Shown piece by piece: positions 33,184-41,071 of a DNA stretch of 64,000 nt (position 1 is the stretch's first letter; each line of letters begins with the position of its first letter). The notes below the pieces were generated by a model, which was not told the origin of the DNA, did not search any database, and was given only the letters and a program-made list of their open reading frames with translations. The translations under genes were made by a program, and so were the position numbers. The stretch comes from an uncultured Clostridia bacterium (lineage in GTDB: Bacteria; Bacillota; Clostridia; Oscillospirales; CAG-272), in assembly GCA_944381115.1 (NCBI GenBank), contig CALWJV010000009.1:1-64000 (forward strand), written 5' to 3'.

Positions 33184-34218
33184 TTATCGTATCATTTCAC
33201 TTTTAGGCCCACATGAATTATGCGATTTTATTATTCTGTCAACCTCTCCTATATCCGAGACAAGCATATCTCCCATAATAGTATCTTTAAGTGCAGCCAT
33301 AGCGTTTCCGTACCTTACCGCACTTTCTATATCTTTGTACTTTAAAAGCCCGTACAACGCACCGGCAACATAGGCGTCCCCCGAACCTATCCTGTCAACA
33401 ACATCAATGTTTTCATATGCCGCCTCTTCAAAGTAACGTTTTTCTTTGCAATCATATGCAAGGGATGTAAAATTATGTTTTGTAGGTGATATGACAGTTC
33501 TGCTTGTAGACGCGATTACAGACAGGTTTTTGTGATTTTCCCCAAATTCTCTGTGTATCTCTTTTAAAGTGCCGGTCATACCGAACATGCGGCGAAGTGT
33601 CTCTTCAGAAATAAACAGTATATCTATAAACGGCAGCAATTTGTTTATTGAAGAACGCGCCTCTTCTTCACTCCAAAGCGTCGCCCTGTAATTGACATCA
33701 AAGGATATCTTTGCACCGGCATCATGGAATTTTTTTACTACTTCGGTAACTTCACGTAGTATCTCATGGGAAAGAGCAAGGGTTATACCGCTTGTATGAA
33801 AAATTTTTGCAGACGTATATATTTTTTCCGGCAGTTCCTCTTCTTTAAAAGTTGTAAAAGAAGAAAATTTTCTGTCATAGGAAACTATAGGAAGCCGCGG
33901 ATATGCACCGCTTTCATAATAATAAATACCGAGACGCTTGTTTTCGGTGTCATCATAAAGTATGTAGTCATCGCTGGTACCTGCAAAACGTATCTTGTGC
34001 TTTATAAACTTTCCTATCTCATTTTTCGGAAGTTTGGTTATGATACCGGTGCGAAGCCCGAGCATTGATATTCCGGAAACGACATTAAGTTCTGAGCCCC
34101 CCGCCATTTTTTCAAATGTTTCGCAGTAAGATATCCTTTCTTTTCCGGTAGGTGAAAGCCTCAGCATTACCTCACCAATACCGAGGGCATCAAATTCCCT
34201 GTTATTGTTAAATACCAT
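33184..34218 (-). CDS. kdgK: PfkB-family sugar kinase, probably 2-keto-3-deoxygluconate kinase
   Basis: Phosphorylates 2-keto-3-deoxygluconate, a product of uronate degradation. PfkB features: the N-terminal IGEVMLRLSP motif, GGSELNVVSGISMLGLRTGIITKL near residues 40-64, and the second signature DVVDRIGSGDAYVAGALYGLL near 280-300 with the catalytic Asp in GSGDAY. The N-terminal pattern and YYYESGAYPRLPIV resemble KdgK more than fructokinase or ribokinase. Length 344 is normal. GGAGG precedes ATG, under its own SigA promoter. No aldolase gene is adjacent, so the substrate is inferred. Confidence 0.8.
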   Translation of the reverse strand: MVFNNNREFDALGIGEVMLRLSPTGKERISYCETFEKMAGGSELNVVSGISMLGLRTGIITKLPKNEIGKFIKHKIRFAGTSDDYILYDDTENKRLGIYYYESGAYPRLPIVSYDRKFSSFTTFKEEELPEKIYTSAKIFHTSGITLALSHEILREVTEVVKKFHDAGAKISFDVNYRATLWSEEEARSSINKLLPFIDILFISEETLRRMFGMTGTLKEIHREFGENHKNLSVIASTSRTVISPTKHNFTSLAYDCKEKRYFEEAAYENIDVVDRIGSGDAYVAGALYGLLKYKDIESAVRYGNAMAALKDTIMGDMLVSDIGEVDRIIKSHNSCGPKSEMIR

Positions 34219-34265
34219 AACTTACCTCCGTTCAACTGCAAATAATTTTAATATTATCTGTTCTA

Positions 34266-34294
34266 ATTATATTATTTTTCTTTTTTAATGTCAA
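34266..34294 (-). promoter_or_regulatory. Consensus SigA promoter of the KDG-type kinase
   Basis: On the minus strand TTGACA (34294-34289) and TATAAT (34271-34266) with a 17-base spacer, about 45 bases before the gene. Confidence 0.75.
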
Positions 34295-34448
34295 TATATT
34301 TTTAAAAATGGCTCTGTAAACATTTTGCATAAAATAAATCAATTAATATTACTTATATTAAAAATTTAATACCCGATTTCATAAAATGTCGTTAAAAATC
34401 CCATGGTTTGATTCGGTGTAAAATTCAGGCATACAAAAATTTTGCCGT

Positions 34449-34484
34449 AAAAACGGCAGTTCAATTTGAACTGCCGTTTTTTTA
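34449..34484. terminator. Terminator of the peroxide-response operon
   Basis: AAAACGGCAGTTCAA and TTGAACTGCCGTTTT form a perfect 15-base inverted repeat with almost no loop. It abuts the rubredoxin stop, with T runs on both strands. Confidence 0.85.
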
Positions 34485-34640
34485 TTCCTCTACTTCAAAC
34501 GATTCTTTTCCGAGACCGCATACAGGACATACAAAATCTTCAGGAAGATCTTCCCATTTTGTGCCGGGAGCGATTCCGCTTTCTTCGTCTCCTACCTCCG
34601 GATCATAAACATACCCGCAAGGACATACATATTTTGCCAT
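34482..34640 (-). CDS. Rubredoxin with a shortened first knuckle
   Basis: A 52-residue one-iron electron carrier, [20 protein letters not shown] through [25 protein letters not shown]. The second knuckle is the usual C-x2-C-G (Cys38, Cys41). The first is Cys6-Pro-Cys8-Gly, one residue shorter than the standard C-x2-C-G. The rest is typical of clostridial rubredoxins. It lies 47 bases downstream of the rubrerythrin gene and can feed it electrons during peroxide reduction. GGAG precedes ATG. Too short for many gene callers. Confidence 0.92.
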   Translation of the reverse strand: MAKYVCPCGYVYDPEVGDEESGIAPGTKWEDLPEDFVCPVCGLGKESFEVEE

Positions 34641-34687
34641 AAAGATTATCTCCTTTTGTTTTAAAACTTACATAATATACGTTAAAA

Positions 34688-35230
34688 TTATTTGCCGAAA
34701 TATCTCTTGAGAAGTCCTGCGAAAGCCTTGCCATGACGTGCCTCATCCCTTGCCATCTCATGTACAGTGTCATGAATAGCGTCAAGATTTGCCGCCTTTG
34801 CTTTCTTTGCAAGTTCCGTTTTACCCATAGTCGCACCGTTTTCAGCCTCAACTCTCATTTCAAGATTTTTCTTTGTAGAAGACGTTACAACTTCACCGAG
34901 AAGTTCCGCAAATTTTGCTGCATGTTCTGCTTCTTCATATGCTGCTTTTTCCCAGTAAAATCCTATCTCGGGATATCCCTCACGAAATGCGACTCTGGAC
35001 ATTGCAAGGTACATACCAACTTCGGAACACTCTCCGTTGAAGTTTGCACGAAGATCCTCTTTAATATCCTCAGCAACATCTGCTGCAACGCCTACTACAT
35101 GTTCGGCAGCCCATGCCATTTCCTCATCTTGCTTTACAAACTTACTTGCCGGCGCCATGCAAACAGGGCATTTTTCCGGCGCAGAATCTCCTTCATGTAC
35201 ATATCCGCATACTTGACATACAAATTTCAT
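34688..35230 (-). CDS. Reverse rubrerythrin
   Basis: NADH-peroxidase terminal component reducing hydrogen peroxide in anaerobes. In contrast to classical rubrerythrin, the rubredoxin-like domain is at the N-terminus ([24 protein letters not shown], Cys pairs at 5/8 and 21/24), followed by a diiron four-helix bundle with E-x-x-H-type ligands ([49 protein letters not shown]). 180 residues, the reverse rubrerythrin length. I chose ATG 35230, next to GGAGG, over TTG 35245. It lies between perR and rubredoxin and is probably PerR-controlled. Confidence 0.92.
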   Translation of the reverse strand: MKFVCQVCGYVHEGDSAPEKCPVCMAPASKFVKQDEEMAWAAEHVVGVAADVAEDIKEDLRANFNGECSEVGMYLAMSRVAFREGYPEIGFYWEKAAYEEAEHAAKFAELLGEVVTSSTKKNLEMRVEAENGATMGKTELAKKAKAANLDAIHDTVHEMARDEARHGKAFAGLLKRYFGK

Positions 35231-35283
35231 TTTCTTTTCCTCCAAATATTTTTATATTTTGCGTTTCCGCATTTTTAACAACT

Positions 35284-35682
35284 TCAATTGATTTTTTTTA
35301 AACACTCAGCACAGCGACCGTAATAAAGCACCGATCCGCCTTCGATATCAAAACCAAATGCTTCACTTACTTTAGGGAGTTTCATATCTGACGTTACATC
35401 CATAACTTTGCCGCACAATCTGCATTTTGCATGAAAATGAGGTTTAACCGTAATATCGAATCTGTCTGCACCGTCATATATAGGTACTTTTATTGCAGTA
35501 CCTTTTTTTATCATATAATTAAGTATACGGTATACCGTTGCGCGTCCAATTGTAGGATCAACTTTTGCAACTTCGTTACAAACCATTTCTGCAGTAGGGT
35601 GGTTATGCATTGCTGAAAATATTGAAATAACAGTCTCTTTTTGCTTTGTATTTCTTGTTTTTATTTCATTTTTTTCTGTCAT
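35284..35682 (-). CDS. perR: PerR-type Fur-family peroxide regulator
   Basis: Metal-dependent repressor of oxidative-defence genes, inactivated by peroxide-driven His oxidation. A winged helix (TKQKETVISIFSAMHNHPTAEMVCNEVAKVDPTIGRATVYRILNYMIKKGTA) is followed by a dimerisation domain with HFHAKCRLCGKVMDV and RCAECLKK, giving the two C-x2-C structural zinc sites. The His-His/Asp metal ligands (DRFDITVKPHFH) fit PerR. 132 residues. It is followed 53 bases later by reverse rubrerythrin and then rubredoxin, its classic targets. I saw no textbook PerR box near the promoter. Confidence 0.85.
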   Translation of the reverse strand: MTEKNEIKTRNTKQKETVISIFSAMHNHPTAEMVCNEVAKVDPTIGRATVYRILNYMIKKGTAIKVPIYDGADRFDITVKPHFHAKCRLCGKVMDVTSDMKLPKVSEAFGFDIEGGSVLYYGRCAECLKKIN

Positions 35683-35735
35683 GGCTCAAATAACTTATTT
35701 ACAGTTTACCTCCCTTCTTGTGATTCACTATTGAT

Positions 35736-35764
35736 ATTATATCTCATTAAAGAATTTTTGTCAA
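35736..35764 (-). promoter_or_regulatory. Consensus SigA promoter of perR-rubrerythrin-rubredoxin
   Basis: On the minus strand TTGACA (35764-35759) and TATAAT (35741-35736), spacer 17. A 15-base A tract (35775-35789) lies just upstream and could act as an UP-like element. Confidence 0.75.
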
Positions 35765-35888
35765 GTACTTTTGCAAAAAAAAAAAAAAATTAATTTTTTT
35801 GTTCACATTTTTAGGTTATATTGTATATCTTATATCATTTTGTCTCAATATATAGTTCAATTGCAAAATATACTTTTTATTTATAAAT

Positions 35889-35925
35889 AAAAGAGTTGTT
35901 TTTTGATAAAAACAACTCTTTTTTC
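35889..35925. terminator. Terminator of leuS
   Basis: AAAAGAGTTGTTTTT and AAAAACAACTCTTTT form a perfect stem around TGAT, with T-rich flanks on both strands. It lies about 30 bases past the minus-strand leuS stop. Confidence 0.8.
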
Positions 35926-35956
35926 ATATTAAATTTTTAAATCATTGCATGGCTTT

Positions 35957-38359
35957 TTATTTGACTACTATATTTATTATTTTTCCCGGGACATAAATTT
36001 CCTTTACAACTGTTTTGCCGTTTATAAACGGAATTATTTTTGCGTCTGACTTAATTGCTTCAAACGCTGTATCTTTATCAGCGTTTTTTGCAAGCGATAC
36101 GGTCCCTCTCACTTTTCCGTTTACCTGCACTGCAATCTCTACGGTACTGTCAACCGTCTTTGCTTCATCATATGATGGCCAAGAAGATACTGCAAGCATA
36201 TCACTGTGTCCAAGACCTTCCCAAATTTCTTCACAAAGGTGCGGTGCAAAAGGACTGAGAAGTTTCAGATAAATTTCAAGTTCATCTTTGGTTATACTGT
36301 TTTTTTCTTCTATTTTATTAATAAGAGTCATGAGTTGTGCTATTGCAGTATTGAATTTAAGTTCCTCTATATCGGTTGTAACTTTTTTGATTGTTTTATG
36401 GAAATGAGATTCCATTCCTTCGGTAATTCCTCTTCCCTTGACAATAGACGGAAGATCAGCAACTCTTTCAAGAAAACGCTTGCATCCTTTGACGCTGTTT
36501 TCAGACCACGGTGCAGCAGAAGCATAATCACCCATAAACAGGATATAGACTCTCAGAACATCTGCTCCGTATTTATCGACAGTATCATTAGGGTCAACAA
36601 CATTTCCCTTTGATTTACTCATTTTATCACCGTCCGGACCCAAAATAAGTCCCTGAGCGGTACGTTTTGCGTAAGGCTCGGATGTAGGAACAAGTCCGAG
36701 ATCATAAAGAAATTTATACCAAAAACGGGAGTATATCATATGACGCGTCACATGCTCCATACCGCCGTTATACCAATCAACCGGCATCCAATATTTAAGT
36801 TTTTCAGCAGAGGCAAATTCCTTATCATTGCGCGGATCGATGTAACGCAGAAAATACCAGGAAGAACCTGCCCACTGAGGCATTGTGTCTGTTTCTCTTT
36901 TTGCATCTCCATTACATTTAGGGCATTTGCAATTTACAAACGAGTCAATTTTTGCAAGAGGGCTTTCTCCGCCTTCTCCCGGCTGGAAATTTTCGACATC
37001 AGGCAAACGAAGCGGAAGTTCACTGTACGGTACAGGTACCATTCCGCATTTCGGACAGTGGACTATCGGTATAGGTTCGCCCCAATACCTTTGGCGATTA
37101 AACGCCCATTCTTTCATTTTGTACTGAACACCTGCTTCGCCAATACCCTTTTCCTCAAGGTAGGAGATCATTTTTTCAATTGATGTTTTTTTATCTGTAA
37201 GACCGTTAAGAAATCCGGAATTTACCATCTCACCACTTTCGGTATAAGCGGCAACGGAAATATCTCCGCCTTTTATTACCTCAACTATATCTATCCCGAA
37301 TTTCTTTGCAAATTCGTAATCTCTTTCATCATGTGCCGGAACAGCCATAATTGCACCGGTTCCGTAACCCATCATTACATAGTCGGATATATATATCGGG
37401 ATCTCTTTTTCCGTTATCGGGTTTACAGCAGTAATTCCTTCAATTTTAACACCTGTTTTTTCCTTCACAAGTTGGGTACGCTCAAACTCCGTCTTTTTTG
37501 CACATTCTTCTTTATAATTTTCAACATCGGCAAAATTAGTTATCCTGTCTTTATATTTTTCAAGGACAGGATGCTCTGGAGCCATTACCATAAATGTAAC
37601 TCCGAAAAGAGTATCCGGCCGAGTCGTATAAATACGAAGTTGTTCGTCGATCCCCTTAAGCCTGAAATTTACAAAGGCTCCCGTAGATTTACCTATCCAA
37701 TTTATCTGCTGCATTTTTATATTTGGAAGGTAGTCGACTTCTTTAAGACCTTCAAGTAATTTGTCCGCGTATTTTGTAATCCGGAGATACCAAACATCTT
37801 TGGATTTTTGGATTATCTCGCTTTTACATATATCACACCTTCCGCCCTGAGAATCTTCGTTGGAAAGTACAACTTTACATGTCGGACAATAATTTACAAG
37901 TGCGGTATCACGGAAAGCAAGTCCGTTTTCAAACATTTTAAGAAAAATCCATTGTGTCCACTTGTAATAATTTTCATCTGTAGTGTCAATGGTTCTTGTC
38001 CAATCAAATGAAAAGCCAACGCGCTTAAGTTGAGATGTAAACTTTTCTATGTTTTTATTGGTAACGATACGGGGATGTAGTCCGGTTTTTATAGCGTAAT
38101 TTTCTGTAGGAAGTCCAAAAGCATCAAAGCCTATCGGAAAAAGTACGTTATATCCCTCCATTCTTCTTTTTCTGCTTATTACCTCAAGTCCGGAATAAGC
38201 CTTTATGTGTCCGACATGCATTCCTGCACCAGAAGGATACGGAAATTCAATAAGTCCATAGAATTTGGGCATTGTAAAATCGTCTTTTGCTTCAAAGACT
38301 TTTGCATCCTCCCATTTTTTTTGCCATTTGCTTTCAATTGCAGAAAAGTTGTATTTCAT
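35957..38359 (-). CDS. leuS: Leucyl-tRNA synthetase
   Basis: Charges tRNA-Leu. The catalytic core has FPYPSGAGMHVGHIKAY near residues 39-55 (class I HIGH motif in the form HVGH) and DKMSKSKGN near 580 (KMSKS). The CP1 editing domain lies between, with IYTTRPDTLFGVTFMVMAPEHP, and zinc-type Cys pairs occur in NYCPTCKVVLSNEDSQGGRCDIC and CPKCGMVPVP. Residues after HVGH (IKAYSGLEVISRKRRM) differ from the common P-x-G-Y-T form, so it belongs to a divergent clade. 800 residues is normal. There is no T-box leader in the 190-base upstream gap. Confidence 0.95.
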   Translation of the reverse strand: MKYNFSAIESKWQKKWEDAKVFEAKDDFTMPKFYGLIEFPYPSGAGMHVGHIKAYSGLEVISRKRRMEGYNVLFPIGFDAFGLPTENYAIKTGLHPRIVTNKNIEKFTSQLKRVGFSFDWTRTIDTTDENYYKWTQWIFLKMFENGLAFRDTALVNYCPTCKVVLSNEDSQGGRCDICKSEIIQKSKDVWYLRITKYADKLLEGLKEVDYLPNIKMQQINWIGKSTGAFVNFRLKGIDEQLRIYTTRPDTLFGVTFMVMAPEHPVLEKYKDRITNFADVENYKEECAKKTEFERTQLVKEKTGVKIEGITAVNPITEKEIPIYISDYVMMGYGTGAIMAVPAHDERDYEFAKKFGIDIVEVIKGGDISVAAYTESGEMVNSGFLNGLTDKKTSIEKMISYLEEKGIGEAGVQYKMKEWAFNRQRYWGEPIPIVHCPKCGMVPVPYSELPLRLPDVENFQPGEGGESPLAKIDSFVNCKCPKCNGDAKRETDTMPQWAGSSWYFLRYIDPRNDKEFASAEKLKYWMPVDWYNGGMEHVTRHMIYSRFWYKFLYDLGLVPTSEPYAKRTAQGLILGPDGDKMSKSKGNVVDPNDTVDKYGADVLRVYILFMGDYASAAPWSENSVKGCKRFLERVADLPSIVKGRGITEGMESHFHKTIKKVTTDIEELKFNTAIAQLMTLINKIEEKNSITKDELEIYLKLLSPFAPHLCEEIWEGLGHSDMLAVSSWPSYDEAKTVDSTVEIAVQVNGKVRGTVSLAKNADKDTAFEAIKSDAKIIPFINGKTVVKEIYVPGKIINIVVK

Positions 38360-38549
38360 AAAAATTGCCTTTCATAATATATCTATAATAAATCATAGTA
38401 AGTATAACACATAATAATTAAAAATCCATGAACAAACAAAAAAATCTGCAAAATAACAAAAGTTTTTTAATCGGCATAATTTTTCCTTTTTGAGGAATAT
38501 TAATAACGGCGGTATAATAGCCTAAAAATTACGAAAAGGAAATTTTCAA

Positions 38550-38999
38550 ATGAGCGACACACAAAAATTACTCGAATTTATTTACAAAAACGCAGAGATG
38601 GGCAGAAAAACTGTTGAGCCCATCAAAAACATGAACAACAGTTCAAAATTTCAAAGCACTCTTGACCGCATGCTTTCAGATTATAATGAAATATGCACCG
38701 ATGCAGACATGATGTTAAAAGAAAGCGGAGTCAGCGAAGCATCCGGTCTTAATATCGGAGAAAAAATGATGACGGAAATGTCCCTGCGGTTTTCCACACT
38801 GAAGGACAGAAGCGTTCCTCACCTTGCAGATATGCTTCTGAAAGGCGCATCAATGGGGGTTACTGACATTTCAAAAAAAATTGATGAGCTTAAAAATGCA
38901 GATGAAAATGCAGTTCGTCTTGCCAACAGGCTTTTAAAAATGAACTCCGACACCATTGATGAAATGAAACAATTTTTAACCGAAACTGCAGAAGTATAA
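38550..38999 (+). CDS. Hypothetical helical-bundle protein
   Basis: I do not recognise this 149-residue protein. It is almost entirely predicted alpha-helix with four long amphipathic helices (MSDTQKLLEFIYKNAEMGRKTVEPIKN; KFQSTLDRMLSDYNEICTDADMMLKES; EKMMTEMSLRFSTLKDRSVPHLADMLLKGASMG; NADENAVRLANRLLKMNSDTIDEMKQFL), in outline like ferritin-like PA2169-type bundle proteins but without a clear metal site. No signal peptide. AAAGGA precedes ATG. It is monocistronic, divergent from leuS, and followed by a terminator. Confidence 0.7.
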   Translation: MSDTQKLLEFIYKNAEMGRKTVEPIKNMNNSSKFQSTLDRMLSDYNEICTDADMMLKESGVSEASGLNIGEKMMTEMSLRFSTLKDRSVPHLADMLLKGASMGVTDISKKIDELKNADENAVRLANRLLKMNSDTIDEMKQFLTETAEV

Positions 39000-39108
39000 T
39001 TTTTTATTTACAAATTTTTGCAGTGATAACAATAGTTTTCAAAATATCAATTATTCGCAAACGCGATTTATATTTTATCCTCATTTAGTTAATAATTCTT
39101 TTAAATCG

Positions 39109-39150
39109 GTAACACCGCGTAAATTAAGTTTTATGCGGTGTTATTTTTAT
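39109..39150 (+). terminator. Intrinsic terminator after the helical-bundle gene
   Basis: TAACACCGCGTAAA and TTTATGCGGTGTTA pair with one G-U, followed by T5. The rest of 39000-39336 is AT-rich and holds only the next gene's promoter. Confidence 0.8.
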
Positions 39151-39249
39151 CAGAAAATAAATTTGGAGAAAAATACTGTTTTTTTTGTTTTTAAAGTTAA
39201 TGAAAAATTTTTAAGAAACAGTATTGTTTTTGCATTTTTTAAATGAATC

Positions 39250-39278
39250 TTGACACTGCCTTTTTATTATGCTATAAT
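39250..39278 (+). promoter_or_regulatory. Consensus SigA promoter of the HNH-like duplication gene
   Basis: TTGACA at 39250-39255, TATAAT at 39273-39278, 17-base spacer, TGC before the -10. Confidence 0.8.
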
Positions 39279-39336
39279 TATTTTACCGATATTAAAATAT
39301 TAAAAACATCCGATATTCATATCACGGAGAAAAACT

Positions 39337-40902
39337 ATGGAAATAAACCGAAAAATTGCAATTAAAAAATGGGAAGAACAGTTTGGAAAAGCGGTCAGTG
39401 CCGTGGATTTTGCCGGTCGCAAAATACAAAAAGGTGCTCTGGGACAACTTACTTCTGCATATGGCTGGACGCTTACTTACATATTGCCCAAATCAGAAGG
39501 CGGCAAAGCGGAAACAGATAACCTTATATGCGTTCATGTAAAAACAAACAATGAGAAGGACACTGATTTTCCGTCTTTCTGTGCAAACGACATAAGATAC
39601 AAAATAACCAACGAAAACGGTAGTTGGGAAATCGTTAAATCAGAAGACGCAGACGCTATCGCGGAACAGAAAGAGAAAACAGATAAGGCTTTGGATTTCT
39701 GGACCAATTTTTTCGGAGACATTGAAAGCGCAACTGACTTTGCCGGAAGGACTGTAAACCGTTATGAATTCGGCACCAACCATGAATGCGCATGGAAAAT
39801 TGCTCCTTATGTTGAATCCAAGCCAACCGAAAATAAAAATGCATATATAGCAAATTTACTAACAATTGAAGAGGCCCTCGGAAAAACTGCATTTAAGGCT
39901 AACGGAAAATCCTTTACTTTAAACAAAGAAAACAGTATTTATACCTTTAACGAAGTAAAACCTTTGGTTTACGACAATCAGTCTCCGACCTTTGATTTTA
40001 TAGATTTCAGCGTTGAAGAAAATGCCATTAATTCGGAAAATCCAAAAAAATTAACTTCACAAACTGACAATAATATAAGTGAACCTATTCAGGATTCATC
40101 AGAAGAAGTATCTTCAGTAATTGATAATATAAGTGAACCTATTCAGAATTCATCAGAAGAAGTATCTTCAGTAATTGATGAAACAAGTGAACCTGCCCAA
40201 GATAATGCGATAATCGAAAATAATGATGATAACGTGTCATCTCCTTCGTATGTTGCAGCAAAACTTGACAAAATCATTGATGAATACAGAAACCCGGAAA
40301 CGTCAAATACCTGGCTTGATTTTATAGTTATACACGCAGTAACAAATCCCGGTACAAAAGCCGAAAGTGCAATCGCTCTTACAGATTCGATTTCCACTAT
40401 TATCAGTGAAGCGGCAGGACACTTTCTTTCGCTTGATGTTTCAGAACTTATAGAAGACGGCAACGTAAGAAATATGTTCTTTACATACCGTTTCATATCA
40501 CCTAAAACTTCTGATATGGAACGTCTTTTCAACACGGCAATGCTTTTAAATACTTATGCAAATTTATTTATTGAAAAATTCGGTCTTATCTCTTTTAAAA
40601 TTTACAATTACGCATGTGTATTTGAGACAGCTCATATTAACTATTCATTCGGAATGCTTGTTGAATACAATACCGGATTCAAAACTTTTATGAATACAAT
40701 TTTCAGTAGTCCTAACGGTTTTTACGAGGGAGAGTCAAAAACCACTCTTTATATTTCCGATGTTATCGTATTTAATGTACCAGGGCTTTCTGAAATGCAC
40801 GGAGAGGGACCGATTTACCGCACCGATGCACGCCTTGTCGAACACAACTTTGTTTTTGGTGATATAAAAGAAAAACTTAATCAATTTATGCAGGAAAAAT
40901 GA
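39337..40902 (+). CDS. Unknown protein with two degenerate HNH-like units and a repeat linker
   Basis: 521 residues, cytoplasmic, no recognised family. Residues 10-97 (KKWEEQFGKAVSAVDFAGRKIQKGAL, then GWTLTYILPKSEGGKAETDNLICVHVKTNNEK) follow the W-x-x-D-H-I-x-P-x-S-x-G-G-x-D-x-x-x-N-L frame of HNH endonucleases, but the catalytic D-H is T-Y. Residues 119-210 repeat the unit (DFWTNFFGDIESATDFAGRTVNRYEFG, CAWKIAPYV) in more decayed form. A Ser/Glu-rich linker (246-290) carries an 18-residue tandem repeat. The C-terminal 220 residues, beginning YVAAKLDKIIDEYR, form an alpha/beta domain I cannot name. Monocistronic with promoter and terminator. A nuclease function is unlikely. Confidence 0.75.
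   Translation: MEINRKIAIKKWEEQFGKAVSAVDFAGRKIQKGALGQLTSAYGWTLTYILPKSEGGKAETDNLICVHVKTNNEKDTDFPSFCANDIRYKITNENGSWEIVKSEDADAIAEQKEKTDKALDFWTNFFGDIESATDFAGRTVNRYEFGTNHECAWKIAPYVESKPTENKNAYIANLLTIEEALGKTAFKANGKSFTLNKENSIYTFNEVKPLVYDNQSPTFDFIDFSVEENAINSENPKKLTSQTDNNISEPIQDSSEEVSSVIDNISEPIQNSSEEVSSVIDETSEPAQDNAIIENNDDNVSSPSYVAAKLDKIIDEYRNPETSNTWLDFIVIHAVTNPGTKAESAIALTDSISTIISEAAGHFLSLDVSELIEDGNVRNMFFTYRFISPKTSDMERLFNTAMLLNTYANLFIEKFGLISFKIYNYACVFETAHINYSFGMLVEYNTGFKTFMNTIFSSPNGFYEGESKTTLYISDVIVFNVPGLSEMHGEGPIYRTDARLVEHNFVFGDIKEKLNQFMQEK
40072..40200 (+). repeat. 54-bp tandem repeat inside the linker
   Basis: Unit 40072-40125 is repeated at 40126-40179 with one base change, and a degraded partial third copy runs to about 40200. 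It encodes NISEPIQ[DN]SSEEVSSVID. The near-identity at DNA level points to recent slippage. Confidence 0.85.
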
Positions 40903-40924
40903 ATTGATTTTAAAAAATTAACCA

Positions 40925-40965
40925 AAAAGCGGGAATATTCTTTTTTGAATATTCCCGCTTTTTTC
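40925..40965 (+). terminator. Intrinsic terminator of the HNH-like duplication gene
   Basis: AAAGCGGGAATATTC and GAATATTCCCGCTTT form a perfect stem around T6, followed by T6. It may also end the minus-strand rhamnosidase transcript. Confidence 0.9.
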
Positions 40966-41071
40966 ATTTATATAAACTGTCAGGTTTTAAACTTATCTTT
41001 TTTATAAATTCAAAAAAGAAATTTACGCAATATTACCGAATTACAAACATTTTAAAAAATATTCTAAAAAT

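Noticed and set aside
35773..35790. Long A tract upstream of perR
   Set aside because: Simple homopolymer; noted only as possible promoter-enhancing sequence.
38360..38549. Possible T-box upstream of leuS
   Set aside because: The divergent gap is too short, and no specifier loop, T-box sequence or terminator pair is visible.
40072..40200. CRISPR-like repetition
   Set aside because: Direct tandem copies in coding frame without spacers; a protein-coding repeat.
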